Shown: positions 22,989 through 33,919, counted from the first letter of the stretch. The stretch is 64,000 nucleotides of DNA from Prorocentrum cordatum (GCA_963575745.1 CAUYUJ010017776.1:160966-224965), one strand, 5' to 3'. Notes: a model not told the origin generated them from the letters alone. Translations and numbers: made by a program.

Positions 22989-23480
22989 TCAGGAGGTCAA
23001 GACGAGGTTCGCAATTCTGGAGAACTGTTTCTGTCCGCCTCGCCAGCGTAGGGCACTGTGTAGCATGCAATTGCCAAGCATACGCAGTTTGACGGCATTT
23101 CGTCCTGATGGGCCATCGCCTTGATCGGGGTACAAACAGCATACCATGGAACCATGTCTTGGACCGGCATGCACAAACAATAAGACTGACACAGCATGTC
23201 CTTCCATGCCGCCCCTGTGCCACCATGGAATGTCACCAAGGAGTGCCACTCCTATGTCTGATCGTGCGACGATGCTTACACCCGCCTCGTCCTCGCTGTC
23301 CTCGAATGGCAGCGCATTGCACAAGAGAGGTTTCCAACCATGTCGCGCTGCCCACTCTCCTGCCTGCCTGAGCGCGTTGCCGCGCAAGTCATGTTCCTGG
23401 ACAGCGACCAATCCAAAATGACGGTCGTCGCTCAGACAGTTTTTGATCCGAGGTCAATTTGAACCATTGAGAGAAGCAAG
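22989..23480 (-). pseudogene. LINE AP-endonuclease fragment
   Basis: The minus strand encodes the start of a LINE endonuclease, the enzyme that nicks target DNA for reverse transcription. The key block VAVQEHDLRG (catalytic Glu) is followed by a long helix (ALRQAGEWAARHGWKPLL) and AGVSIVARSDIGV, which matches the G[VI]xI[VF]AR strand seen in dinoflagellate LINE endonucleases. The preceding strand (LRLASLNGSN) sits in another frame just upstream (23454-23480), so at least one frameshift separates them. The GDFN and SDH blocks further on are not found. Decayed copy. Confidence 0.6.
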
Positions 23481-23861
23481 CCGGAGAGCCCTGCGTTTCC
23501 CATGAAGCGGTGCTCTGCGCACCCTGGAAGAGTATTTTTCCTGATGTGTCGCAACCTCCCCCTTGCCAAAATTGGGAACACTGGCCTGATACAACTGACT
23601 TACCACCGCTGTAGCACGCGCCAGCCGCCCCTTGCCGCCGGAGTGCCTGCCCCTGTCGGGTAATCTGAGTGAAACTATATTGTGTCGAACGTCCTTCTCC
23701 TGCGGCTGCCCCTCGCGCCCGCAAGACAACTCATCGGCGAGCTTGTTAACCTCGTAGGTGCGATGGCTGCGGGTCCCATGGGTGACCTGCTGCCCCGCTC
23801 CCTGGATATGCCATTCTAACTGCCGCTGGGTACCCATAGCTGTTTGGAGCTCCGTGGGATG

Positions 23862-24222
23862 TTACGTTAGGGGATCGATGAGGGCGGTGCCGCCGCCCGC
23901 CTGCATGGCGTTTGGGGCCGCCGCCAGCACCTGCTGTAATCTACCATGGGCCTCGTCGATCCCCTCCTCCTGCGGCTCGGCAGGCTGTGCTCCCGTTGCC
24001 ACGCCGACCATCTCAACGCGCAGCCTCGAGCTTAGCTTTCGCCGTGTCGAGCTCGGTAATCCGGGCATCCGATTCAGGCTGGAGTCTGACAACCACTTGT
24101 TGCCAGCTTCTGACCTCCTCCTTTTTGCTGACTCTGTCGAGGGCTCTGCGAAGGAGGTCGTCAGGCTTGCGCTGCTTGCGCTCTGGCGAACCAGCGTCCG
24201 CGAGCTGCTCTTTCGCTGCCAA
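23862..24222 (-). pseudogene. Coiled-coil ORF1-like fragment upstream of the LINE
   Basis: Two overlapping minus-strand frames (24013-24222, then 23862-24092) give a charged helix-forming segment (RITELDTAKAKLEAAR) and then DEAHGRLQQVLAAAPNAM. Heptad-like K/E/L/A segments of this sort precede the endonuclease in dinoflagellate LINEs, and the position here, about 0.4-0.6 kb upstream on the same strand, fits. The frame changes between the two pieces. Confidence 0.42.
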
Positions 24223-24579
24223 GGAACGTAACCGTCCTCATCAAGCTCGAGTCGTCATAATGCGCCCAAGGCATGTCGAGTCTTGGCCACCTCGTCACTT
24301 CCACCTTCCTCTCCCTGGGCGTCGTCACGTCTTTCACGGGGTGGGTAAAAAGCTGAGCGTGGGCGTGGGTGCTGCCGCTGCTCTCTACACGGGGGGCCTT
24401 GCTGATCGGGCGGTCCGTTCCTGCCTCTGCCGCACATGTAGCATCGTAGATGTCCAGCAACATTGCAGTTGCTTCCACACTGACGAGTAGCGTTGCATGA
24501 TCACCTCGGTTATTTTGCTTCCCTACTGCCATCTTGCTGCTTGCCACGTCCCCTTGCACGCATTGGCATTCTCGAGCCG

Positions 24580-24581
<2 letters not shown>

Positions 24582-24641
<60 letters not shown>

Positions 24642-24793
24642 GTGATGATGATGCTGATGCTGATGCTGATGCTGATGCTGATGCTGATGCTGCTGCTGCT
24701 GCTGCTGATGCTGCTGATGATGCTGCTGATGATGATGACGACGATGATCATGATCATGATCATGATGGTGGTGATGATGATGATGATGAATGG

Positions 24794-24834
<41 letters not shown>

Positions 24835-24890
24835 GTGATGATGACGATGATGGTGACGATGATGGTTATGATGATGAAGAAGAAGAAGAA
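24582..24890 (+). repeat. GAT/GCT trinucleotide array
   Basis: A pure GAT run (24582-24640), a GCT/GAT alternation, TCATGA palindromic variants, then GAT again, ending AAGAAGAAGAAG. Confidence 0.95.
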
Positions 24891-25313
24891 GTGACGGGTC
24901 CACTGCCGATTGTACTTTGCGAAACCTCGTAGCCCAGCTGTGCTGTCGGCGCAAACGCTGGTACCAGGCTGGCGATCCTGAAAGAAATAATGCCGCGTCT
25001 CGCTGCCACAACGTCCGAGAGGAAGTGAGGCCAACTTCCGTGCCACGCAAGTCCACAGGCTGCTCTGCGTTGGAGCCTGCTTAGGCACGGAGGCTGTCGC
25101 GCAAGTGAGGGCACTGCCGCGGGCCGGGGGCTGCAACGAGCGGCCACATTGAAATGGCAGCGAAGCTGGAGCCACATATGAGGAGGAGGAGGAGGAGGCG
25201 GAGGAGGAGAAGGCGGAGGAGGAGGAGAGGGAGGAAGAGGCGAGGGAGGAGGAGGAGCAGGAGGAGGAGGCGGCGGAGGAGAAGACCGGAAGGATGGAGG
25301 AGTGCACACGTAA
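24891..25313. other. Spacer with GGA tract
   Basis: Unique GC-rich DNA, then a GGA/GGC tract (25180-25300). No gene. Confidence 0.5.
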
Positions 25314-25949
25314 GAGTGACCCTTTATTAGAGTGACCTTTGGTGCTGGCCCCAAGTGGGTCGGGTGATATTTCTTTTGGAGTTAGCTTGGCCTCGCGTCG
25401 GCAGTCGCATCGCGTGATTGCGCTCGCATTTGAGCGCGCCAGGTTTGGGCCTCCCCCCCTGGCAATCGGCAGCAACGCAAACGCGGCGCACCCTACAGTG
25501 TGCATTTGTTTTCCGCGGGGGGGCCAGTCGACCAGACGGCGCGTTGTCCGCCCCAGGACCAGTTCCGAATCCCAGCCCAAATGCCCAATCGTCCAGTCCT
25601 ACACTTTTTGGATACTTTTGTATATCTTCGAAAATAACATATTCCAGGCCCGCGGATGGAGCCCGTTGTGGCCATGACGCCAGACCTGGTCAGATGTCAT
25701 CGCGATGCGGCCCGGCAGTGCCAGACCTCATCTTGGTGGCCCCCGGCAGTGTCTGCTTTTGCAGCGCCTTCGAAGAGCCATTCGGGGCGTTCGAGGAGTT
25801 CCGCGGCTGCCCGCTGGCGCAAAAATCTTTCGAGTGGCGTCCCGCCGATCGTTGATGCGGCGCCGCAGTGCTGGCTTGCGCGGTTGCGTTGGGCCCTACG
25901 GGCACCCCTGAAGCCGCGCACCGAAGGTCACTCTAGCCTAGGGTCACTC
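25314..25949. mobile_element. Terminal-inverted-repeat element, about 0.64 kb
   Basis: The left end (25314-25345, GAGTGACCCT...TAGAGTGACCTTTGGTGC) and the right end (25918-25949) are inverted copies over about 32 bases with four differences; the inner 18 bases differ at one position. No transposase is visible inside, so it would be non-autonomous. No convincing target-site duplication. The doubled GAGTGACC word within each end could be a transposase-binding motif (inference). Confidence 0.55.
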
Positions 25950-25954
25950 CTATC

Positions 25955-26130
25955 GAAGACCGATTTCTGACCACACCCACCTTTGGATCCTCGATTCTAT
26001 GATAGGCCCTCGGGGGTGGAAGTGGGTAGTTTTTCCTTCCCCTGGGGCGGGGAAACTGCCCACCTCCACCTCTGGAAACCGCTTTTCGCAAGGCACCTCG
26101 GGAAGTGGGTGTAGTCAGAAATCGGTCTCC
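25955..26130. mobile_element. MITE with 26-bp inverted ends and TATC flanks
   Basis: The left end 25955-25980 and the right end 26105-26130 match as inverted repeats at 24 of 26 positions (core GACCGATTTCTGAC). A second inverted pair lies inside (26015-26036 and 26049-26070), so the whole 176 bp can fold back. TATC sits directly on both sides (25951-25954 and 26131-26134), consistent with a 4-bp target duplication. No coding capacity. Confidence 0.7.
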
Positions 26131-26275
26131 TATCCTATGTGTCGCTGAAGGAAGAGCTGTTGGAGGAGGAGGGCGAGGAGGAGGAGGAGGCCGTGCGTGG
26201 CCAGCATCTCTCCCTCTTCGTTGGGCAGGGCCGCTCCGGCGGCGCTCCCCGCCGGGGCCCCTCCCGGGCAGTGCG

Positions 26276-26398
26276 ATGGCCCCCGCGTCGGCGGCTGCCG
26301 CCCTGGCCGCGGCCGCGGCGTGTGCCCGTGCGGCCGCCGCGGCGCCCCAGGCCTTCTACTTCGAGAAGGCGCGACGCTCGGGCGCCCTCGTCGTCCTC
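26276..26398 (+). CDS. Possible N-terminal exon before a CTC tract
   Basis: ATG 26276 begins MAPASAAAALAAAAACARAA, then QAFYFEKARRSGALVVLR, with G or C at nearly every third position, before the frame enters CTC repeats. An Ala-rich N-terminus followed by a mixed segment could be a targeting peptide or chance. No donor or downstream exon is clear. Confidence 0.22.
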
Positions 26399-26575
26399 CG
26401 CCTGTCTGTCCTCCTCCTCCTCCTCCTCTTCCTCCTCCTTCTCCTCTTCCTCCTTCATTACTATTCTTGCTCCGGTTTCGACCGCCCTTCTTGTCCTTCT
26501 TCCTCCTCCTCCTCCTCGTCCTCCTCCTCCCCCTCCTCCTCCTCCTCCTCCTCCTCCTCCTCCTCCTCCTCCCGC
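26399..26575 (+). repeat. CTC/CTT microsatellite
   Basis: CTC-rich tract with a short AT-richer interruption (26452-26500). Confidence 0.92.
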
Positions 26576-27535
26576 CCCCGAGGCTCGAGGGTTTCATGGC
26601 GCCTTCGTTGGCTCCCGGTGGCCTCTCGGCCCTCTGGTGCGCGTTCCAGCGGCCGCGCCTCGACGAGGGCTTTTGCTGGGAGCGCTTCGGGGCGTCCCGA
26701 GCGGCTGCCGGAGACCCGATTTTATGACCCAAAGACCATTCAGGAGTGGAAAAAACACGCAGACACAATTCATCGTCGACTCCCAGGAGAATCTGGGAAA
26801 CTATGGGAAGTGGGGGGGAAGCAAAACCCCAGAAGATATAGGAAAAGATAGGGGAATCCTGTTATTTGTGTGCATTTATTTGTGTGTCCCAGGGCCCCTT
26901 CAACCATACCCGTACCGCTGCCCTCCCAGAGCTCCCACGTATTGAGCAAATCAGGACCGAGTTTTGTTCGCCGTTTTCATTCTCTGGGGGCCTTTGGCGG
27001 GCCCCAGGGCCGTCAGCAAAAAGACTCGGGATGCAAACCCGTTCCTTGGGAAGGGGTCCAGCTCTCCGGGGGTCCACGACATGAAAGCATCACGACGTCG
27101 GAGTCATTGGTCCTCCTCCACCTCTCCTCTTCCCTCCCTCCCTCCCTCCCTCTGTGGAATGGCGCCCTCCACAGGTCTGCAAGAAGGTCTTTTCCTCTCG
27201 GGGCCCCTTTCCCCTCTGTGGGCCAACCTCGCTTTTCCTCCCTCCCTCCCCCCCTGCGCCTTGCCGTGCCCGTCCTACCGCCCCCTTCCTCCCTCGCAGG
27301 GACCTCTCCCTTCCCCTCCCTTCTTCTCCTCCTCGCTCCTTCTCTCCTTCTGTCTCGTTCTCTTGCTCATTGTCAGTGGTCTTCTCGTTCTGGTGTCCTT
27401 TCTGTTTGTCCTTGTCATGCTCCATCTCTATATGTTTTATTTCCCCTATCATTGTCCGTCTTCCTCACTTTCTCCGCTTCCTTCTCACTTTTCCTGATCG
27501 TTCTGAATATCCTTCTTGTTATTCTTAGTTTGATA
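26576..27535. other. Mixed non-coding, CT-rich second half
   Basis: No supported gene. From 27110 it is CT-rich with CCTCCCTCCCTCCC runs; overlapping frames give Ser/Leu/Pro-rich products only. Confidence 0.5.
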
Positions 27536-27539
27536 ATGT

Positions 27540-27612
27540 TGATAATGCTGGCGATGATGATGCTGCTGATAATGCTGATGCTGGTCATGATGATGATGAC
27601 GATGATGAAGAT
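27540..27612 (+). repeat. Short GAT/GCT array
   Basis: GATAATGCTGATGATGATGC-type repeat just upstream of unit 1. Confidence 0.85.
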
Positions 27613-27808
27613 TGTGTTTATTAGTAGTAGTATTAATCGTATTATCCATGCTTCTATGGATTTAGTTACCTAACAGCGTAGACTGATAGGTTTCTAGTAG
27701 GATCAAAAGAGGGCAGCAGCTTACTCAGGGGGGTCTGGGCGGATGTCGGCGAGCTGCCAGGCGGACGCCGGGCGGACGAACCGGGCTCGTTTTTCGCCAA
27801 CAGTCACA

Positions 27809-28250
27809 CACTTCGTGCTCTTCGACCTCCCAGAACTCCATTCCCGGGCCACATTTTGAATAACCGGACGCAACAATCACACTTTTCGTGCTCTTCGACT
27901 TCCCAGAACACCATTCCCGGGCCACATTCTGAATGCCCGGAGCCAACTGTAGGCCACTTCGTGCTCTTCGACTTCCGAGAACGCCATTCCCGGGCCACAT
28001 TCTGAATGCCCAGAGCCAACTGTAGGCCACTTCGTGCTCTTCGATTTCCCAGAACACAATTCCCGGGCCACATTCTGAATGCCCGGAGCCAACTGTAGGC
28101 CACTTCGTGTTCTTCGACTGCCCCGAACGCCATCGCCGAATGCCACTCCTGCCACTCCTGGCGCACATTTTGGATGCCCGGAGCCAACTGCACGCCACTT
28201 TCTGCTCTTCCACCGTGCTCCCAGAATTCCCGGGACGCATTGTGGAGAAC
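27809..28250 (+). repeat. 73-bp tandem array upstream of gene copy 1
   Basis: CTTCGTGCTCTTCGA-type anchors fall at 27811, 27883, 27957, 28030, 28103 and 28198. Units contain CCATTCCCGGGCCACATTCT and GCCCGGAGCCAACTGTAGGC. The last unit has an extra 22 bases. The array ends about 200 bases before the gene's ATG. All three minus-strand frames are stop-free from 27877 to 28252. Confidence 0.9.
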
Positions 28251-28454
28251 ACGCCATTGTAGTCGTAGTAGTACTCGTACGCCTCTCCTCCTCCTTCTAC
28301 TCGCTCCTCCTTTTTCTTCTCTCATCGACGTCAGAACCCTTGCCTCCTATGACGTCCTCTGCTGGCCTGGGTGGTCTACTCAGGTCGCGGAGGGGGATAG
28401 GAGGGGGGTCGTTGCCACGGTACTCTTCTGTGGTGAAAAGGCACCAGTCTCGCG

Positions 28455-30499
28455 ATGGCATCTTCAGCGTCAGCTTCTCGTGGTGCTTCTCAGCCTGCGA
28501 ACGACAGCCGACAGGAGGCCGCGGTCGCCACTGGTCGCTGTGCTTCTCAGCCTGCGTCTTTCACGATCGCCTCCTTCAACTTCGGATTCGATCAGAATAT
28601 GATGACTGGGAAAAAGGGCTGGCACTCACTTCTCCAACTTTGCCCGCGTGTGCGCCACAATCGTCCAGGACGGTGATGCTGATCTGTTGTTTGCTTGCGA
28701 AGTCGGTGCGTCTCGGCAAGGCCTCAGCAAAGCGATTGCTGACGCGGCAGACATCCTGACGAAACCGTTTGGCGACAATGTCTGTTTCTCCGAGGTTGAC
28801 AATTACCTATGCCAGTGGGGATTCGGCGGTGCTTCTCAGCCTGTCGATGTTTCCCTGCACGGAGACAAGCATATCCATCACATCCCAATCGGGAGACATG
28901 TGGACGCGGCGATCACACGGTTCGATGTGCAAATAGAAGGCCATGGTAGAATTCATTCGGTTACTGCCAACTTGCACATCGTTTGCGGAGCGAAGCCGCC
29001 GTCGGTGCTGACCAAACAACGTGCGGTCAGGCTCCTCCGACTCTACCTGGACAGCCTTCCAGGTCCGCATGTGGACGCACCAGTTGTCCGCGTCATTGTC
29101 GGCGACAACAACCTGACGTCCACGCAGACCCGCGTTGCTCTGCAGCGCCACACCGATGACGAGCAGTTGCGGGATGTGTTTGCGCATCCAAGTGATCGCC
29201 AAGGTGACAACGTGGCGGTCTCTGGGGCCACTGCGCAGTTCAAGCCCATCGCTGTTGGCACATCGTACCAGGGCCGTGGCATGCGCAACGATTCCCACGA
29301 TGCTGTTGCAATCACCATTGCTCTCCCTGGTGCTTCTCAGCCTAAGGAGACAAAGAAGCGGAAGTTTGCCTTAGGAGATTTCGTTGTCTCCGATACTGCT
29401 TCAGACAAAGCCGAAACTGAAGTCGGCTGGGAACCCTTGCCAAGCCGTTCTCCTTCGCCAGAATGGCAACCCATGCCAAGCCGCTCGCCTTCGCCGCAGC
29501 GCAACGAGCTTGACGATGAAGTTCGTCGGCGCGCGCAGGAAGTGCATCGTGAGATGAGGGAGTACTGGGGGCAGATCTACGAGGAGAGCTACGATCCCAA
29601 ACTTCTCCATCAGCTCAGCCTTCTGCTTTTCATGAAGAGGGCAGACGCTGGTGCTCCTCAGCCTGGCGATGACTGCGACGCAGCCTATGCGTCGCAGGAA
29701 GAGACTGCTCGGGCCATTCAGGCTGTTCTGCGGATCCGCCACGACTTCCTCCGAAGCAAGAACATTGCGAACATGCGCCATGTCCTTACTGAGGAGGAGC
29801 GCGGGGAACTTGTCTAACGTGCTCGAGAAGAGTACGAAAGTTCTGCCTTCCAGGTTCAGCTGCAGAACCGAGATGCCGAGAAAGGGAAAGCGAAGGGAAA
29901 AAACGTCAGCACAGCAGGAACGCGGCGCTGATCAGCCTGCGAGCAAAGGCAAGGGAAAAGGCAAGGGCAAGGAACAAGGCATTGGCAGCCTCCGTAAGTT
30001 CATCAGAGAGCAAAAGCGCAAGCGATGGTGTCGGCATCTGCAACGCGTCTCCGGGGCGAAGCAGATCTGGGAGGTCCTCGCCTTTTCTGGCCGCTTCGAC
30101 GTTGACATGCTCAAGCGAGCTTTGCACGTCGAGCCCAGTGATGCACCCGCAGAGCTCGCCGATCGCAACCAGGTCTCTCAGGAAGAGCGCCGCCGCCTCC
30201 ACCGTGACAAGGCGGGGGCCATTGCGCGCTACAACGAAGGTGAGCGGCTCTATCGCCATCGGCAAGAGGTGCAGCGTCGCGGTGCTAGTCGGCCTGCAGA
30301 CGATGCCACTTTCACTCGCAGGCAATGGGATGTACTGCGGAAGTGGGAGAGCGGCGAGTTGCTCAAGAACCGCAATGCGGCGATTGTGGCGCTGGGACAT
30401 GGTCGTCTGCGCACGAAAGAGGGCGATTCCGTTGACATCGGCGGCAGCACCGGAGGTGGATCCCGGCGCATCATCGATTCTTGGCAGCCTGCAGATTAG
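28455..30499 (+). pseudogene. GASQPA/EEP-like protein gene, copy 1 (broken)
   Basis: Homologous end to end to copy 2 at 33920. ATG 28455 starts MASSASASRGASQPA. The EEP-like motifs are present: ASFNFGF, then the Glu in FACEVGA, NLHIVCG, IVGDNNLT and RNDSHDAV. C-terminal blocks follow (SYDPKLLHQLSLLLF, LRIRHDFLRSKNI, QIWEVLAFSGRFDV, DIGGSTGGGSRRIIDSWQP). Lesions against copy 2: one extra base in the A/G run near 28611-28618; an in-frame TAA at 29815-29817; a frame change in the A6 run 29898-29903; and a TAG at 30497-30499 where copy 2 has Trp, ten codons before its end. GASQPA or variants occur at 28482, 28537, 28828, 29329, 29650, 29924 and 30281. Function unknown; an endonuclease or phosphatase fold is inferred. 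Confidence 0.7.
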
Positions 30500-30539
30500 C
30501 GCGATTTCCTGGAAGACGAGCGCGAGAGGTGATGGATCC

Positions 30540-31500
30540 AGGCCTGCTTGCCCGCGGTGCTTCTGAGCTTGCGGCGTTGGAATGCTACTTGCAAAAGTGA
30601 TTCCCTGCGCGGCCGCGCACAGCTTCTCTGCTGAGGAAGACGAGGAAGAGGAGGAAGCGAGGGCAGAGGGCGCGCAGGAGGAAGAGGAGGAGGACGGACA
30701 AGAGGAATGCGGAGGCCGACGAGGATGAGGTGGAAGAGGAGGGGGGACTCTGTCTGCCAGTCTTTGTGGTGCTTCTAAGCCTGCAGGCTTGCCTCGCTTT
30801 CTTTTTTTGTTCGTCGCCAGACTGGCGCGATCTAGTTCCAAAAGTGCTGCGCTGCACGGCCGCCTTCAGCCTCTGTGCTGACAGGACGAGGAGGAGGAGG
30901 AAGACAAGGGAGATGACGAGCAGGAGGAGGAGGAGGAGGGGCAAGAGGAGGGCGGAGGCGAAGGAGGATGAGGTGGAAGAGGAGGGGGGACTCTGTCTGC
31001 CAGTCTGTGCGGTGCTTCTAAGCCTGCAGGTTTGCTTCGTTTTCCGCTTCTGTTCGCCGCCGGACCGGCGTGATCTAGTTCCAAAAGTGATGCGCTGCAC
31101 GACCGCGCTCAGCTTCTCTACTGAAGAGGACGAGGAAGCGGAGGAAGAGAAGGGAGAGGACGAGCAGGCGGAGAAGGAGGAAAAGGAAGAGGAGGGCGGA
31201 GGTGGAGGAAGATGAGGTGGAGGAGGAGGGGGGGCTCTGTCTCTGAGTCTCTGTGGTGCTTTTAAGCCGGCAGGGTTGCCACGCTTGTTCGCTTGTGATC
31301 GCCGCCAGACTGGCGCGATCTTCGAGAAGACGAACAGGAGAGGTGATGGATCCAACTCTCCATGCCCGCTGTGCTTGTCAGCCTGTATTATTGGAAGACT
31401 ACTTCCAAAGGTCATGATCTGCTCGGCCGCGTTGGCACGGTGCCTGCGAGTGTCTGCGATGCTTGTTAGCTTGCAGCTTTTGCCCGTTTTCTCGCTCCGT
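30540..31500 (+). repeat. Tandem repeat of the gene's 3' end, about five units
   Basis: Units of about 214-243 bp begin at 30554, 30768, 31011 and 31254 with GGTGCTTCTAAGCCTGCAGG or variants. Each contains CCAGACTGGCGCGATC, which resembles the final codons of copy 2 (DWRDF), CCAAAAGTG, CTGCACGGCCGC, and a GGA-rich stretch. The last unit (about 31262-31500) retains GGTGATGGATCC, which also follows the stop of copy 1. No gene. Confidence 0.75.
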
Positions 31501-31969
31501 ACGCTGCACTCATTTGTGCTCATCGTGCGTGTCCGAAAAAAGCGCGCCGAAAGAACGCAGCCATCAAACGCAGCATTCATTGATACATAAGCTCTACTTT
31601 AAACTATCATGGTCATCATCGCATCATCCACTTCAAACGCTTCCGTGAGCACGCAGTGAACGTAGATACCAGAGTCTCATTTGAAACTGCATTCGTTGAT
31701 ACCGAGTGCTTGTTTAAACTCACATCCGTCGATTGCAGACTTTGATGCAAAAGTCTACACTGAGAGTCCGGGTTGACTATTACTGAAATCGCCGTCTGAA
31801 TCTAAATGATGGTGTACACATATACGTTTTTACACATCGCTGTTAGGTTGCTTTGCTGTGATTATATTATTACTTGTACGATGCGCATTGCTAGTACTAT
31901 TATTTAATCGCTTCGCTCATTCCGCCGGCCCATGCAGTCTCATGTCTGCCGTTTGCCCGAGGGCCTGGT
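31501..31969. other. AT-richer tail of unit 1 and spacer
   Basis: Contains TTGATACCGAGTG-type words that recur at 36.7-37.5 kb and the unit's terminal GCTGTTAGGTTGCTTTGC. No gene. Confidence 0.5.
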
Positions 31970-32640
31970 GTCAATGCGGCGCTTTGGGGGTTCCTGGGGC
32001 CGCTTGGGGGCCTCCTGGGGCGCTCGGGGGGGCATTTGGGGGGCCTCCTGGGGCCGCTTGGGGGACTCTTGGGGGCCTCCTGAGGGCCTCGTGGGGGCCT
32101 CTTAGGGGCCTCGTGGGGCCTCGTGGGGGCTTCTTAGGGCCGAGGGCTCGAAATGTTGTTTCGTGTTCCCTCTCTGGGGCCCCCCTGGGGGCGTTCTTGG
32201 GGCCCTCTTGGACCGTCTTGGAGGCTTACTGGGCCGTCTTCGAGCCCTCTTGGGCCATCTTGGGGCCCTCTTGGGGGCCTCTTGGGCCCTCTTGGGGCGA
32301 TCTTGGGGGCCTCTTGGGCCGTCTTGGGGCGTCGGGAAGCCGGAAAGGTGGAAGCTCCAAAATCTTTCAGAAACCGAATGAAAAGCTATGAATTTTGCTT
32401 CTTGGGGCCCTTTTGGGAGTGCTCTTGGAGGCCTCTTGGGGCGTCTGGGGGCCATCTTGGGCGTCTTGGAGCGATCATGTGGCATCTCGGAACCCTTGTG
32501 TACCATCTTGGGAGCCTCTTGTGGGCATCTGGACCCGTCTTGAGGGTTTCGGGGGCGCGTCGGAGCCCTGTTGGTGCGCTCCTGGAGCGCTCTGGGGGAG
32601 TCTCCCGGGGGTCGGTCGGGGATCGCCCGGGGTACTTTTC
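31970..32640 (+). repeat. CTTGGGG-type minisatellite
   Basis: Diverged repeats of TCTTGGGGGCC / CCTCTTGGGCCG (about 12-16 bp) with one unique stretch of about 60 bp (32345-32400). The plus frames rich in Gly/Leu/Trp/Pro are repeat translations. A reverse-complement relative (CCAAGAGG type) lies at 56980-57420. Confidence 0.8.
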
Positions 32641-32769
32641 GTCCGGGGACCCCCAGGGGCCGCCCCGCGCGCGCGAACTAGAGATATTGTTAACCAGTTA
32701 CCGGAGACCTTAGCACGCCTCTGGCCCGTTGGGCCGGCGAATTCGTATTCGTAGTAGTCTTGTCAGCAA

Positions 32770-32930
32770 TTATCGTCACTACGAATGGTGGTACTTTCAT
32801 TACCATCGTCATCATTACCATCATCATTATCATCACCATCGCGATCAGTAACTTCATCATCACAATCACCGTCATCATCGTCATCCTCATCACCATCAGC
32901 TTCGTCATCATCATTCCTATTCCATTCTTA
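32770..32930 (-). repeat. ATC/ACC-rich tract
   Basis: CATCATCATTACC-type triplets: the GAT repeat on the opposite strand to most others in the window. Confidence 0.8.
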
Positions 32931-32959
32931 TTCGTTTTATTTGAAATATTATGTTTACT

Positions 32960-33232
<273 letters not shown>

Positions 33233-33374
33233 GTATTATTACCTAACAGCGAAGACTGATAGGTTTCTAGTGGGATCAAAAGAGAGCAGCAGATCACTCC
33301 ACAGGGGGGTCCGGGCAGGTGTTGGGGCGTTTCCGGGCGGCATGAGCCGGGCTCGTTTTTCACCAACAGTCACA

Positions 33375-33800
33375 CACTTCGTGCTCTTCGCCTTCCCAGA
33401 ACTCCATTCCCAGGCCACATTCTGGGGGGCCGGATGCAACTGTAGGCCACTTCGTGCTCTTCGACATCCCAGAACGCCATTCCCGGGCCACATTCTGGGG
33501 GGCCGGATGCAACTGTAGGCCACTTCGTGCTCTTCGACATCCCAGAACGCCATTCCCGGGCCACATTCTGGATGCCCGGAGCCAACTGTAGGCCACTTCG
33601 TGTTCTTCCATTTCCCAGAACTCCATTCCCGGGCCACATTTTGGATGCCCGGAGCCAACTGTAAGCCACTTCGTGCTCTTCGAGTTCCCAGAACTCCATT
33701 CCTGGGCTACATTTTGGATGCCCAGAGCCAACTCTAGTCCACTTCCTGGTCTTCGAGTTCCCAGAACTCCATTGCCGGGCAACATTTTGAATAGCCAGAC
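33375..33800 (+). repeat. 73-bp tandem array upstream of gene copy 2
   Basis: Six units with CTTCGTGCTCTTCG-type anchors at 33377, 33450, 33523, 33596, 33669 and 33742: exactly 73 bases each time. It ends about 120 bases before ATG 33920. All three minus-strand frames are open from 33370 to 33658. Confidence 0.95.
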
Positions 33801-33919
33801 GCTTCATATTCCTTCCGCCACAGCTGTGTTTGGTTCAGGACTTGCTAGTGACACTGCAGTCCTCTGCATTCAATTGGCCACTACATTCATTCACTGCAGT
33901 CCACTGAGTTTTGATTGCA

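Larger units (their letters stand above)
27668..31848 (+). mobile_element. GASQPA unit 1 (possible element)
   Basis: Starts with ACCTAACAGCG (27668-27678) and ends with CGCTGTTAGGT (31838-31848), its exact reverse complement. Inside are a 73-bp tandem array, a broken gene for a GASQPA/EEP-like protein, and a tail of 3'-end-derived tandem repeats. Unit 2 has the same first bases (ACCTAACAGCG then AGACTGATAGGTTTCTAGT) and a related last block. Whether this is a transposon or a duplicated locus is undecided. Confidence 0.5.

Noticed and set aside
31858-32754. Gly/Leu/Trp/Pro-rich frames over the CTTGGGG array
   Set aside because: Translations of the repeat in different frames; no unique domain.
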